From Bacillota bacterium (lineage in GTDB: Bacteria; Bacillota_I; Bacilli_A; MOL361; Turicibacteraceae), in contig DNGE01000008.1 of assembly GCA_003486705.1 (NCBI GenBank), forward strand, positions 1-11,539: a stretch of DNA of 11,539 nt, given 5' to 3'. The translations under genes and the position numbers were made by a program. A model generated the notes under the pieces. It searched no databases. It saw nothing but the letters and a program-made list of their open reading frames with translations, and was not told the origin of the DNA. The stretch's first letter is position 1. Every line of letters begins with the position of its first letter. This document shows positions 1 through 6,286 of the stretch, piece after piece.

Positions 1-84
1 TTAGAACCAGGGTTCTATGACTTCGGTATCGAGTTTACAAAACCAGGACTAAAAGTTGAACGTATTGAATTTGTTAAAGCTTAA
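1..84 (+). CDS. C-terminal end of an unidentified protein (partial)
   Basis: Frame 1 is open from the first base of the window and ends at TAA 82-84, giving 27 residues that finish ...GLKVERIEFVKA. The reading frame is followed eight bases later by a strong terminator, which supports it being the true end of a gene that begins outside the window. The fragment is too short to assign to a family, and I do not recognise it. No function is proposed. Confidence 0.65.
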   Translation, partial: LEPGFYDFGIEFTKPGLKVERIEFVKA

Positions 85-91
85 TTAATGG

Positions 92-130
92 AAAAGACCT
101 TCACCGCCTGGACACGGAGAAGGTCTTTTT
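92..130 (+). terminator. Rho-independent terminator of the upstream gene
   Basis: An 11-base perfect stem pairs 92-102 (AAAAGACCTTC) with 119-129, extended inside by CCG 104-106 pairing with CGG 115-117. It runs into a T-rich end. It sits directly after the stop codon at 84. The A-rich left arm means it could also act on transcripts arriving from the minus-strand gene at 292-1365. Confidence 0.85.
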
Positions 131-291
131 CTATCCACTTATTTATCGCTGATTTAACCCTTATGTAACTCAAGTTATGCATAAATGAATGCTTAACGTT
201 TAGCCCTAACTATGATTTTAATGACAAACTATCAAAAATCCCTACCATGGACTCAGAATGTCTTTCAATTCATACCGTAACTGGCGTACAT

Positions 292-1365
292 TTATTTTTT
301 CTGATGAGAAAACACCACTTCTTGGAGTTCATCATACCGCGCCTTGGCTTCATTATTACCGTAAAATTTCGCGATATTTAAGGTTGTTTCAACTAAGGAT
401 TTAGATGAGGCGGTGGGGGTGTTTCCCCACGTCTTATAAGGGGTAATATCATAAGTCTCATGGCCCGATTTATCCTGATAAGGGCTTGCGAAATTGTAAG
501 TGGCCATGTTTATGGCATCAACCTCTTCAGTTACCAAACGCCCGTCTTTATTATAAACAGCTTCAAAATGCCCATCTGTTGACACAAACTTCACATTATA
601 TTCGCCGTCTTTTCCGTACATATGATAAGCCGCACTGACAGGGGACATTAAAAGCCAGCCCTCATTTAAGCGTGTGAGCATCTCATCAAGTGTCGCGGGC
701 GCGCGATTTAAGACGTTTCGCAAATAATGTTCTTCCTTGTTTAAAACGCCTTTTTTGAGTGACATTAGTTTATTTAAGGTGTCAGTATACGGTTTGATAG
801 TACTGTCATCAAGTGCCGCAACATATTCAGGATTTTGTCTTATATCTTCAAGCATGACACTAAATGCGATGGTGGCACCTATTTTAGGATGGGACATGTT
901 TACTAGGATGGTATCTATCACATCAAGATAATTTGGATGTTGGATTGTAATAGCTTGTTGCATAAATAGACTGCTTAAATAGCCAAGGTAGGTCGTCGCA
1001 GGAATAAATATAACCAAACACCCCCACAACAAAACATTTAAGACGCCGTGATACATGAGCTTTTTATAAGGAGGTATTTTTTCTAAGGCGATGGTTAATA
1101 AAAAATGTGAGGCGAGAAAAATGAGAATAAGTCCAAATAAAAGCGTCATGAGTTTAGTGATGCTGTACAGTTCAAGCAAAGAGAGTGTTGCGATAAATAA
1201 GTTTGATAACAGTGGAAGGGTAAAGATTTGATTAATGATGGCAGCACTTAAGTTTTGGGTATTTGGAAGAAGGAGAATTAGTAAACAAAAGCAGGCGAGT
1301 AGGAGGAAGATAATTGTTAGGAGTTGGATCATGTGTCTAAAAAGTGTGCTAGATTTTATGTGCAT
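292..1365 (-). CDS. Multi-pass membrane protein with a soluble C-terminal domain, function unknown
   Basis: This 357-residue protein starts at ATG 1365, supported by the ribosome binding site GAGGTGA just upstream (minus strand, about 1378-1372). The first 130 residues are very hydrophobic, with probable membrane segments near 13-34, 47-67, 72-93 and 107-128. The rest is soluble. Residues about 252-318 carry a pattern EAVYNKDGRLVT ... ATYN ... PY..WGN, which I recall seeing in C-terminal regions of assorted Bacillota hypothetical and secreted proteins; that resemblance is from memory. The last 35 residues look helical. Topology is unclear because the positively charged loop at 96-102 conflicts with a simple N-inside four-helix model. 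It is transcribed divergently from the 1515-2768 gene and shares an identical ten-base ribosome-binding box with it, which hints at related regulation or common ancestry of the leaders. No function is proposed. Confidence 0.8.
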   Translation of the reverse strand: MHIKSSTLFRHMIQLLTIIFLLLACFCLLILLLPNTQNLSAAIINQIFTLPLLSNLFIATLSLLELYSITKLMTLLFGLILIFLASHFLLTIALEKIPPYKKLMYHGVLNVLLWGCLVIFIPATTYLGYLSSLFMQQAITIQHPNYLDVIDTILVNMSHPKIGATIAFSVMLEDIRQNPEYVAALDDSTIKPYTDTLNKLMSLKKGVLNKEEHYLRNVLNRAPATLDEMLTRLNEGWLLMSPVSAAYHMYGKDGEYNVKFVSTDGHFEAVYNKDGRLVTEEVDAINMATYNFASPYQDKSGHETYDITPYKTWGNTPTASSKSLVETTLNIAKFYGNNEAKARYDELQEVVFSHQKK

Positions 1366-1370
1366 AAACG

Positions 1371-1380
1371 TTCACCTCGA
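1371..1380. repeat. Ten-base inverted repeat shared with 1501-1510 (ribosome-binding boxes of divergent genes)
   Basis: The minus strand at 1380-1371 and the plus strand at 1501-1510 both read TCGAGGTGAA. Each lies just before the start codon of one of the two divergent genes and includes the Shine-Dalgarno core GAGGTGA. Part of the identity is expected from shared ribosome-binding function. Confidence 0.55.
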
Positions 1381-1397
1381 AGTTAATTGATGTAAAC

Positions 1398-1403
1398 ATT
1401 ATA
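1398..1403 (-). promoter_or_regulatory. Probable -10 box for the minus-strand membrane protein gene
   Basis: The minus strand reads TATAAT here, about 33 bases before the ATG at 1365 and upstream of the ribosome binding site. No convincing -35 hexamer is seen 17 bases further upstream (it reads TCATAT), so an activator may be needed or the site may be weak. Confidence 0.4.
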
Positions 1404-1514
1404 TTGGAATGAAAGATGAAATATGAAACGATGGGTTGGAATGGACAGTTAAATAATCTTAATAGAATGCACTTGTTGCGGGCATATTAACAGCATAAAG
1501 TCGAGGTGAAGCTA

Positions 1515-2768
1515 TTGAAATTTAACGTGAAATTAGTATTGCTAATCGCTACATTACTCTTAAGTACAAGTTTGATTTACAGCATTAATTTAATTCATCA
1601 AACGAATCAAAGCGAAGAAACATTAGAAAAAATAAATGAACACGTCACGTTGAACTTAGGATCACTAAATGAAAAAATTACATCTAAAGAAGTAGAGGCC
1701 TTAGTTCAATTATATATGTATCAATTGCCAATCAATGAACGACGACTGCAAGAAAATCAATTATATCCAGGTCCAATTGAGACACTGCTATTAAAATTAA
1801 TTAATAATAAACTAACTGCGTACACAAAAAAATATTTAAACGCAAAAGAGAGTGTCACGGATAAAATAGGATATGACCCCTTTCATAATTATGAGATTAA
1901 AACGCTTAGAAAACTGAAGGACTATTTGTCTGAGGCTGACTATCAATCTGTTATTACGTTGTATAGTGCCGATCGGATTCATGATAGCGTCGCACGAGAA
2001 AAGTTGCTAGATATTTTTGCGAAGTATCCGCAAATAAATAAGGAAATAACGGTGAACTATTTAATTGACTACAAGCCAACAACGCATAATGCAACGTATG
2101 AATTAAATGAAAGTTTGACGTTAGAAGATAAAGCCATCATGACCCCGAATATCTCCTTTATTAGCGATGATGTCCAACAGTTGTATGATGAGATTTTTAA
2201 TGACATAAAGAGGTTGTTACCAAAAGAATACTTACAACAACTAGAAACAGTGACATTTTTAATCAATCTTGAAGATGCCAAAGTCATTGATTCAGATGAA
2301 GCGCTGTTTAATTTAATCATTGATCCAATTGATTATGAAATGCTAACAGATAAACGCCCATTTTATGAAAGCATCTTGCATCAATATTTTCATTTTGTTA
2401 CGTTAAGTGATACGCAACTAATAGAAAGTCAGAACTATGATATGTCAGTTTATTGTGAAAAGGATAAAGTTTTCATGCCACAATCTTATTTAAACATGTT
2501 TTACCAATTCTTTTGGAAGCCAATCTATGATGACCGTTTAATTAATAATCTCAGTTTTGAGTTTTATATTAGACATCAACCCGACTTTGTCGGTCCGTAT
2601 GCTTCAACTGATCCGATTGAGGATTTAGCGGAGACGTTTGCCCATTTTGTGTTAAATGAAACACCAGAGGGTGCCACCCGGGCAGAGGAAAAAATACGCT
2701 ATTTTTATGAGTTTGAGAATTGGGTTGAGTTTCGTGAAACGTTTAGAGGGTTAATTAATACAAATTAA
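1515..2768 (+). CDS. Membrane-anchored metallopeptidase-like protein with a degenerate active site
   Basis: The likely start is TTG 1515, because GAGG 1503-1506 lies eight bases before it; the GTG at 1506 is part of the ribosome binding site. The product is 417 residues with one N-terminal signal-anchor helix at about 5-24 and a long exported part. The C-terminal third has the layout I know from a family of Bacillota putative zinc peptidases: a histidine motif, a lone Cys, SYLN..Y..FW, then PYASTDPIEDLAETFAHFVL and EKIRYFYEF. In active members the first motif is HExxH and the Glu of the AEtFA helix is the third metal ligand. Here the motif is HQYFH (289-293), so the catalytic glutamate is replaced by glutamine, while both histidines and the downstream EDLAETF (about 369-375) remain. 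It may bind metal without cleaving, or be decaying; the reading frame itself is intact over its whole length. Substrate unknown. Confidence 0.75.
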   Translation: MKFNVKLVLLIATLLLSTSLIYSINLIHQTNQSEETLEKINEHVTLNLGSLNEKITSKEVEALVQLYMYQLPINERRLQENQLYPGPIETLLLKLINNKLTAYTKKYLNAKESVTDKIGYDPFHNYEIKTLRKLKDYLSEADYQSVITLYSADRIHDSVAREKLLDIFAKYPQINKEITVNYLIDYKPTTHNATYELNESLTLEDKAIMTPNISFISDDVQQLYDEIFNDIKRLLPKEYLQQLETVTFLINLEDAKVIDSDEALFNLIIDPIDYEMLTDKRPFYESILHQYFHFVTLSDTQLIESQNYDMSVYCEKDKVFMPQSYLNMFYQFFWKPIYDDRLINNLSFEFYIRHQPDFVGPYASTDPIEDLAETFAHFVLNETPEGATRAEEKIRYFYEFENWVEFRETFRGLINTN

Positions 2769-2838
2769 GCTACAAGCTGTGGTGCGTGCTTCAATGTTTC
2801 AGGCAATGCTTCGTTTATCATGGCATAACACGCAATAT

Positions 2839-2868
2839 TAGACAAGAAGAAAAAATCTGTAGTATAAT
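2839..2868 (+). promoter_or_regulatory. Sigma-A promoter of the small winged-helix-like gene
   Basis: TAGACA (2839-2844) matches the -35 consensus at five of six bases, and TATAAT (2863-2868) is a perfect -10, separated by 18 bases. A start near 2875 gives a short leader before the ribosome binding site AAGGTGG at 2884-2890. Confidence 0.75.
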
Positions 2869-2896
2869 ATGTTGAAAGAAAGTAAGGTGGATGAAC

Positions 2897-3187
2897 ATGA
2901 AGACAACATTTAAAACAAATTTTGAATTTTATTATGATGAAAATATGATGGATATTCCGCAAACGGTATTAGAGAATGAAGCTTTGTCACCAGCAGCGAA
3001 AAATATTTATATTTATATTGTGTATTTTATTACAGAAGAGATTGAAGATATTATGCGTGCGTTAAAGGAAAGTGATGAATGCCGCCATGACTTTGAAACA
3101 GGTTTTTCGGAGTTAATTGCTGCAGGGTTTATTGAGCATGTGATAAGCGATGAGGAAGAGCAGTACATTGTAAAAAAAGAAGTATAA
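2897..3187 (+). CDS. Small winged-helix-like protein, function unknown
   Basis: The start ATG 2897 is six bases after AAGGTGG (2884-2890); the in-frame ATG at 2891 touches the ribosome binding site and is less likely. The 96-residue product begins FYYDENMMDIPQTVL...ALSPAAKNIYIY, the pattern of the N-terminal winged-helix domain of plasmid RepA_N/DnaD-type replication proteins (iP..vl....Ls..AK.iY), followed by MRAL and a C-terminal ELIAAGFIE strand typical of the wing. That family match is inferred from pattern only. The usual serine/threonine-rich recognition helix is replaced by an acidic stretch (EEIEDI, KESDEC), so DNA binding is doubtful. The protein stops after the single domain and is acidic at the end. 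It has its own promoter and terminator, so it is expressed alone. It could be a small regulator or an adaptor that uses the fold for protein contacts. Confidence 0.75.
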   Translation: MKTTFKTNFEFYYDENMMDIPQTVLENEALSPAAKNIYIYIVYFITEEIEDIMRALKESDECRHDFETGFSELIAAGFIEHVISDEEEQYIVKKEV

Positions 3188-3218
3188 AAAAATGCGACCC
3201 GAGTGGTCGCATTTTTTT
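3186..3218. terminator. Bidirectional terminator between convergent genes
   Basis: The stem ATGCGACC 3192-3199 pairs with GGTCGCAT 3205-3212 around a five-base loop. Seven A on the left and seven T on the right extend the stem and supply a U-run in both directions. It serves the plus gene ending at 3187 and the minus gene ending at 3232. Confidence 0.9.
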
Positions 3219-3231
3219 ATGACAGTTTAGT

Positions 3232-4074
3232 TTAGCTACGTAAAAAGATGGCAATGACTAAACAAAGTGAATAGGCGGTATTAAAAAGTAAGAAATTTAT
3301 TCGGATTAAGGATGTTTTACCGTGTGGATCTTTTGAGAAGACAATCATGTTTTTTATAATCGGATATATTGTTAAAGACATGAGGATACATTGCATCGGT
3401 AAAGATTGATTTATCATCCCAAGAATAATAGCAGCGTAACCAATAATAAACAACGCAAAAGAAATTAAGATATTGTTTTCAAATGTCAGGCTATCAAACG
3501 CTTGCGCTTTTAGTAGTTTGGAAAAATATAAGTTAGTTGTACTAGCCATAAGTGGAATACTGACGGTAACAAGCGATAAAACATTGGATAAAGTAATGTA
3601 AGTATCTAATGGAGACTGAGATAAACTAAACGAAAAATCTTCAAACGCATATAAATGAAGATAGACTGTTAAGATGGTAAGAAAAATACCAGAGCCTATT
3701 CCGACTAATAGGGGAGTGAATCGTTTACTAGGTGCAGTCCAATAAAAAGAATGAAACAAAAGCGTCAATCCAACAAGTATTAATACTGTCAAATTTGTTT
3801 GATAGACGAGTCTGAACAAAACAAGCAGAAACATAATCAACATAAACGTATAAAATTGATTTTTTAGATATTGATGGGAAACGTGAGAATAGTCAGGTTT
3901 GTTAAGAAGTGATTTTAATAACTGAATGATGATAATGCCTAAAAGAAATAACACACTGTTTGAAATAGAAATGGTTTCGTAGCGATAATAGGCATACAAT
4001 GTACCGAAACAAAATGGAAAAATAGTAACTAATAATGGACTATAATTGAAAATAATACTAGGATTGACTACCAT
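3232..4074 (-). CDS. UbiA/MenA-like polytopic membrane protein lacking the aspartate motifs
   Basis: ATG 4074 is preceded on the minus strand by GGGGGGAA at a suitable distance, and a promoter lies at 4114-4142, so upstream in-frame codons to 4188 are not used. The 280-residue product is almost wholly hydrophobic with about eight or nine membrane helices. Its order of landmarks follows MenA (1,4-dihydroxy-2-naphthoate prenyltransferase): LVTIFPFCFGTLYAYY near 15-30, a loop at 57-72, SFYWTAPSKRFTPL at 109-122 in the position of the YT.gP motif, NLYF....AFDSLTF at 181-198, and a final FLLFNTAYSL helix. The two Asp-rich motifs that bind magnesium diphosphate (NDxxDxxxD and the second DxxxD) are not recognisable: the first region reads NKPDYSHVS and the second has a single Asp. 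By family knowledge it should not be an active prenyltransferase. No menaquinone genes adjoin it. It may be a diverged paralogue with a new role, and the family call is moderate only. Confidence 0.6.
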   Translation of the reverse strand: MVVNPSIIFNYSPLLVTIFPFCFGTLYAYYRYETISISNSVLFLLGIIIIQLLKSLLNKPDYSHVSHQYLKNQFYTFMLIMFLLVLFRLVYQTNLTVLILVGLTLLFHSFYWTAPSKRFTPLLVGIGSGIFLTILTVYLHLYAFEDFSFSLSQSPLDTYITLSNVLSLVTVSIPLMASTTNLYFSKLLKAQAFDSLTFENNILISFALFIIGYAAIILGMINQSLPMQCILMSLTIYPIIKNMIVFSKDPHGKTSLIRINFLLFNTAYSLCLVIAIFLRS

Positions 4075-4113
4075 CGTTGTTCCCCCCGAAAAAAATGCTA
4101 AACATTCTTTAGT

Positions 4114-4142
4114 AGTATAGCGAAAAAAAGTGCAATAAACAA
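4114..4142 (-). promoter_or_regulatory. Probable sigma-A promoter of the MenA-like gene
   Basis: On the minus strand TTGTTT (4142-4137) and TATACT (4119-4114) are 17 bases apart. Transcription would begin near 4107, leaving a short leader with the GGGGGG ribosome binding site. This position also excludes a start codon upstream of 4107. Confidence 0.6.
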
Positions 4143-4227
4143 GAGAAATACACAAAAAGATAACGGAATGAAAATAAAAAAAACACATATTTTGTCTGAC
4201 TGTGCATAAATTGAGTAGTATATAGGG

Positions 4228-4277
4228 AATTAGATGCTTAGTTTGTGAATCATTACAACAAAATTAAGGATCTAATT
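4228..4277 (+). promoter_or_regulatory. Nested inverted repeats upstream of the ammonium transporter, candidate operator or leader structure
   Basis: An outer perfect eight-base inverted repeat, AATTAGAT (4228-4235) and ATCTAATT (4270-4277), encloses an inner imperfect 16-base palindrome TTGTGAATCATTACAA (4243-4258). Their centres differ by only two bases. The inner site resembles TTGTRA-N4-TYACAA operators; it does not fit the GlnR/TnrA spacing (TGTNA-N7-TNACA) and lacks the central CG of a CcpA cre site. The outer repeat could form an mRNA stem just before the ribosome binding site at 4293. No clear sigma-A promoter is visible nearby. Confidence 0.4.
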
Positions 4278-4307
4278 TTCAAATAAATAGACAGGAGAGT
4301 GGCATTT

Positions 4308-5561
4308 ATGCTTGAGGTAAACTTGGCAGATACGACATTTGTGTTTTTAGCATCCGTACTCGTGATGTTAATGACACCTGGATTAGCCTTATTTTATGGG
4401 GGGATGGTTAGACAAAAGAATGTGTTAAGCACGACGATGCATAGTTACACAGCGCTAGCCATTATTTCGATTCAATGGGTTTTTATTGGATACACATTAG
4501 CATTTGGGAGCGATGTGTTTGGCATTATAGGTGGCTTGGAACACTTCTTCTTAAATGGTGTCGGATTTGAACCGAATGCGGCCTATTCAAGTACGATACC
4601 AGAGCAATTATTTATGTTGTTTCAATTAAAGTTTGCCATCTTAACACCAGCGCTTATTTCTGGAGCCTTTGCTGAGCGGATGACGTTTAAATCGTTTATT
4701 GCATTCTTACTTCTATGGACGACATTTGCATACGATCCGCTAGCCCATTGGGTTTGGGGAGATGGTGGTTGGTTAAGACAACTCGGTGCACTTGATTTTG
4801 CTGGAGGAAATGTTGTTCATATTAGTTCAGGTGTTTCCGCACTCGTTTTAGCTCTATTTCTTGGTAAAAGAAAAAATATCCAATCTGCACATCCTCACCA
4901 TTTACCGATGATGATTTTAGGGGGCGGTATTCTTTGGTTTGGGTGGTTTGGATTTAATGCAGGAAGTGCATTAGCAATTAACAATGTTGCCATCAGTGCG
5001 TTTATGACAACAAATACAGCAGCTGCTGCGGGTGCACTAGGTTGGATGGCGATAGAATGGAAACTAAAAGGAAAACCATCTGTCGTTGGTTTTATGACAG
5101 GTGCCTTAGCAGGACTTGTCTCAATAACGCCTGCCGCTGGTTATGTTTCGGTTGGGTCAGCACTTATTATCGGGGTGTTCGCAGCATTGATTTGTTATTT
5201 TACAATTAATGTCTTGAAACAAAAATTCGGTTATGATGATGCGCTTGATGCATTTGGATGTCATGGTATTGGCGGTATTTGGGGTGGTATTGCAACAGGA
5301 CTTTTTGCAAGTACACAAATAAATGCAGCAGGAGCAGACGGGCTTTTTTACGGGAATTACACGCTACTCATTAAACAACTTATTGCCATTGCAGCAACTG
5401 TTGGGTATTCTTTGGTTGTCACATTCCTTATTATTTGGATAATTAGTAAATTTATGAAAGTACGTGTCAGTGATTCAGAAGAGGAAATAGGGTTAGACTT
5501 AACACAACATGGTGAAACTGCTTACAATGAATTTCAAGTGCCAAACGAGGTGACTGCCTAA
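4308..5561 (+). CDS. amt: Ammonium transporter, Amt/AmtB family
   Basis: ATG 4308 follows AGGAG 4293-4297; the GTG at 4299 overlaps that ribosome binding site. The 417-residue protein has the eleven membrane segments of the Amt family and imports ammonium across the cytoplasmic membrane. Compared with E. coli AmtB from memory, the key residues are all present: the outer gate F109 and recruitment site W150, D163 in ALDFAGGNVVHIS, the paired pore histidines H171 and H319 (FGCHGIGGIWG), and F216 in GWFGFNAGS. The C-terminal tail ends EIGLDLTQHGETAY (393-406), the segment that contacts PII proteins. There is no glnK/PII gene next to it, although amt and glnK are often paired; the intact tail implies a PII partner encoded elsewhere. 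There is no signal peptide extension. The gene seems to be transcribed alone, and the nested repeats at 4228-4277 are its most obvious control element. Confidence 0.96.
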   Translation: MLEVNLADTTFVFLASVLVMLMTPGLALFYGGMVRQKNVLSTTMHSYTALAIISIQWVFIGYTLAFGSDVFGIIGGLEHFFLNGVGFEPNAAYSSTIPEQLFMLFQLKFAILTPALISGAFAERMTFKSFIAFLLLWTTFAYDPLAHWVWGDGGWLRQLGALDFAGGNVVHISSGVSALVLALFLGKRKNIQSAHPHHLPMMILGGGILWFGWFGFNAGSALAINNVAISAFMTTNTAAAAGALGWMAIEWKLKGKPSVVGFMTGALAGLVSITPAAGYVSVGSALIIGVFAALICYFTINVLKQKFGYDDALDAFGCHGIGGIWGGIATGLFASTQINAAGADGLFYGNYTLLIKQLIAIAATVGYSLVVTFLIIWIISKFMKVRVSDSEEEIGLDLTQHGETAYNEFQVPNEVTA

Positions 5562-5579
5562 AATAGGTTTTATACGGAA

Positions 5580-5607
5580 AATAAGTGGTGTTAAATCGTA
5601 ACTTATT
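5580..5607 (+). repeat. Short inverted repeat after the ammonium transporter gene
   Basis: AATAAGT 5580-5586 pairs perfectly with ACTTATT 5601-5607 over a 14-base loop. There is no T-run after it, so it is at best a weak terminator. It could be an operator for the next gene. Confidence 0.3.
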
Positions 5608-5627
5608 GCAATGATAAGCTGAGTTGT

Positions 5628-5656
5628 CACCATATTTGGGCGATAGACATACGATA
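5628..5656 (+). promoter_or_regulatory. Sigma-K-like (mother-cell sporulation) promoter
   Basis: CACC (5628-5631) matches the sigma-K -35 element mACm, and CATACGATA (5648-5656) matches the -10 element CATAnnnTA completely, with 16 bases between. The predicted start near 5663 lies just before the ribosome binding site AAAGGAGG at 5669-5676. No good sigma-A pair at normal spacing is seen: TTGTCA 5624-5629 and TACGAT 5650-5655 are 20 bases apart. Confidence 0.5.
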
Positions 5657-5682
5657 TTACAAAACGTCAAAGGAGGAATTTT

Positions 5683-6198
5683 GTGTATATTGATGAAAAT
5701 CGCCCAAATATAAAAGTCATCTGTAACAAAGAAACCTATCACGTCCATTTACCTTATCGGGATAAAAAATCAGACGGTTTATCGACCACGAATTTACAAG
5801 GAAATAGTATCCCATCACCTATTGTCATTGCAAATCCGTTACCACCTTTTTTTATGGGACATAGTGGCCAAACTCCGCCATTAATGCCTGATCCCACGCA
5901 GCAGGCGGTGCAAGAAACGGGCGTTAGTTCAATTGAAGCAGGCAGTCCACCATTAAACCAACCTCCAAGTTTTACACCAACTAAAAAAATGGAATCAGCT
6001 ATTCATGGTGATGGTGATCATTTAATGGTGTGTTTATATCATTTTGTTTACGTGTGGCCAAAACAACAACATCCAGGTTACTGGTTTTATTTAACGAATG
6101 TGACGCAGAATGAGATGATGGGCTATATGTGGACTGGGTATCGCTATCTATTTAAGGTGATTGAAATTAACAGTATTGAAACGTATCAATGTTATTAA
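5683..6198 (+). CDS. Proline-rich protein with aromatic C-terminal domain, possible spore-associated protein
   Basis: GTG 5683 lies six bases after AGGAGG (5671-5676), and no other start codon fits as well. The 171-residue product has three parts. Residues 1-32 are polar. Residues about 43-102 form a low-complexity linker rich in Pro, Ser, Thr and Gln (SPIVIANPLPPFF, SPPLNQPPSFTPT). Residues 114-171 form a compact domain rich in Tyr, Trp and Phe: MVCLYHFVYVWP, PGYWFYLTNV, GYMWTGYRYLFKVIEINSIETYQCY. That layout (CLYrFtYVW ... FW.Y ... G.rW.GyrW..f...l..I.sF.C) occurs, as I recall, in small uncharacterised proteins of Bacillus and clostridia. Its upstream sigma-K-like promoter suggests expression late in the mother cell, hence a coat or exosporium role. 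There is no signal peptide or membrane helix. The function remains an inference. Confidence 0.8.
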   Translation: MYIDENRPNIKVICNKETYHVHLPYRDKKSDGLSTTNLQGNSIPSPIVIANPLPPFFMGHSGQTPPLMPDPTQQAVQETGVSSIEAGSPPLNQPPSFTPTKKMESAIHGDGDHLMVCLYHFVYVWPKQQHPGYWFYLTNVTQNEMMGYMWTGYRYLFKVIEINSIETYQCY

Positions 6199-6200
6199 AC

Positions 6201-6235
6201 AAAGCTCCCTCTAGACTCATCGAGGGAGTTTTCTT
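6201..6235 (+). terminator. Rho-independent terminator
   Basis: CTCCCTC 6205-6211 pairs with GAGGGAG 6222-6228, extended by A-T and G-T pairs out to 6201 and 6232, followed by a T-rich end. It closes the gene ending at 6198. Confidence 0.88.
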
Positions 6236-6286
6236 ATGCACCAAACGATATAGTAAGAATAAGATATTATAAAAGGAGGCATGTTT

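Noticed and set aside
131..291. Possible gene or small RNA between the first terminator and the minus-strand membrane protein gene
   Set aside because: Short region with stops in the frames examined, no promoter-terminator pair, and no clear hairpin.
1473..1501. TTGTTG-17-TAAAGT promoter for the metallopeptidase-like gene
   Set aside because: Transcription would start inside the ribosome binding site at 1503-1509. TGGACA 1442-1447 with TAGAAT 1463-1468 is better placed but its 15-base spacer is short, so neither was called.
2783..2834. Six-base inverted repeat TGCGTG / CACGCA after the metallopeptidase-like gene
   Set aside because: The 40-base loop and lack of a T-run make a terminator unlikely.
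2765..2962. Minus-strand reading frame of 65 codons overlapping the promoter and start of the winged-helix-like gene
   Set aside because: It overlaps a strong plus-strand promoter and gene, has no ribosome binding site, and its N-terminal part is low-complexity antisense translation.
4243..4258. GlnR/TnrA or cre site before amt
   Set aside because: Half-site spacing is four rather than seven bases for GlnR/TnrA, and the central CG of cre is TC; kept only as an unnamed palindrome.
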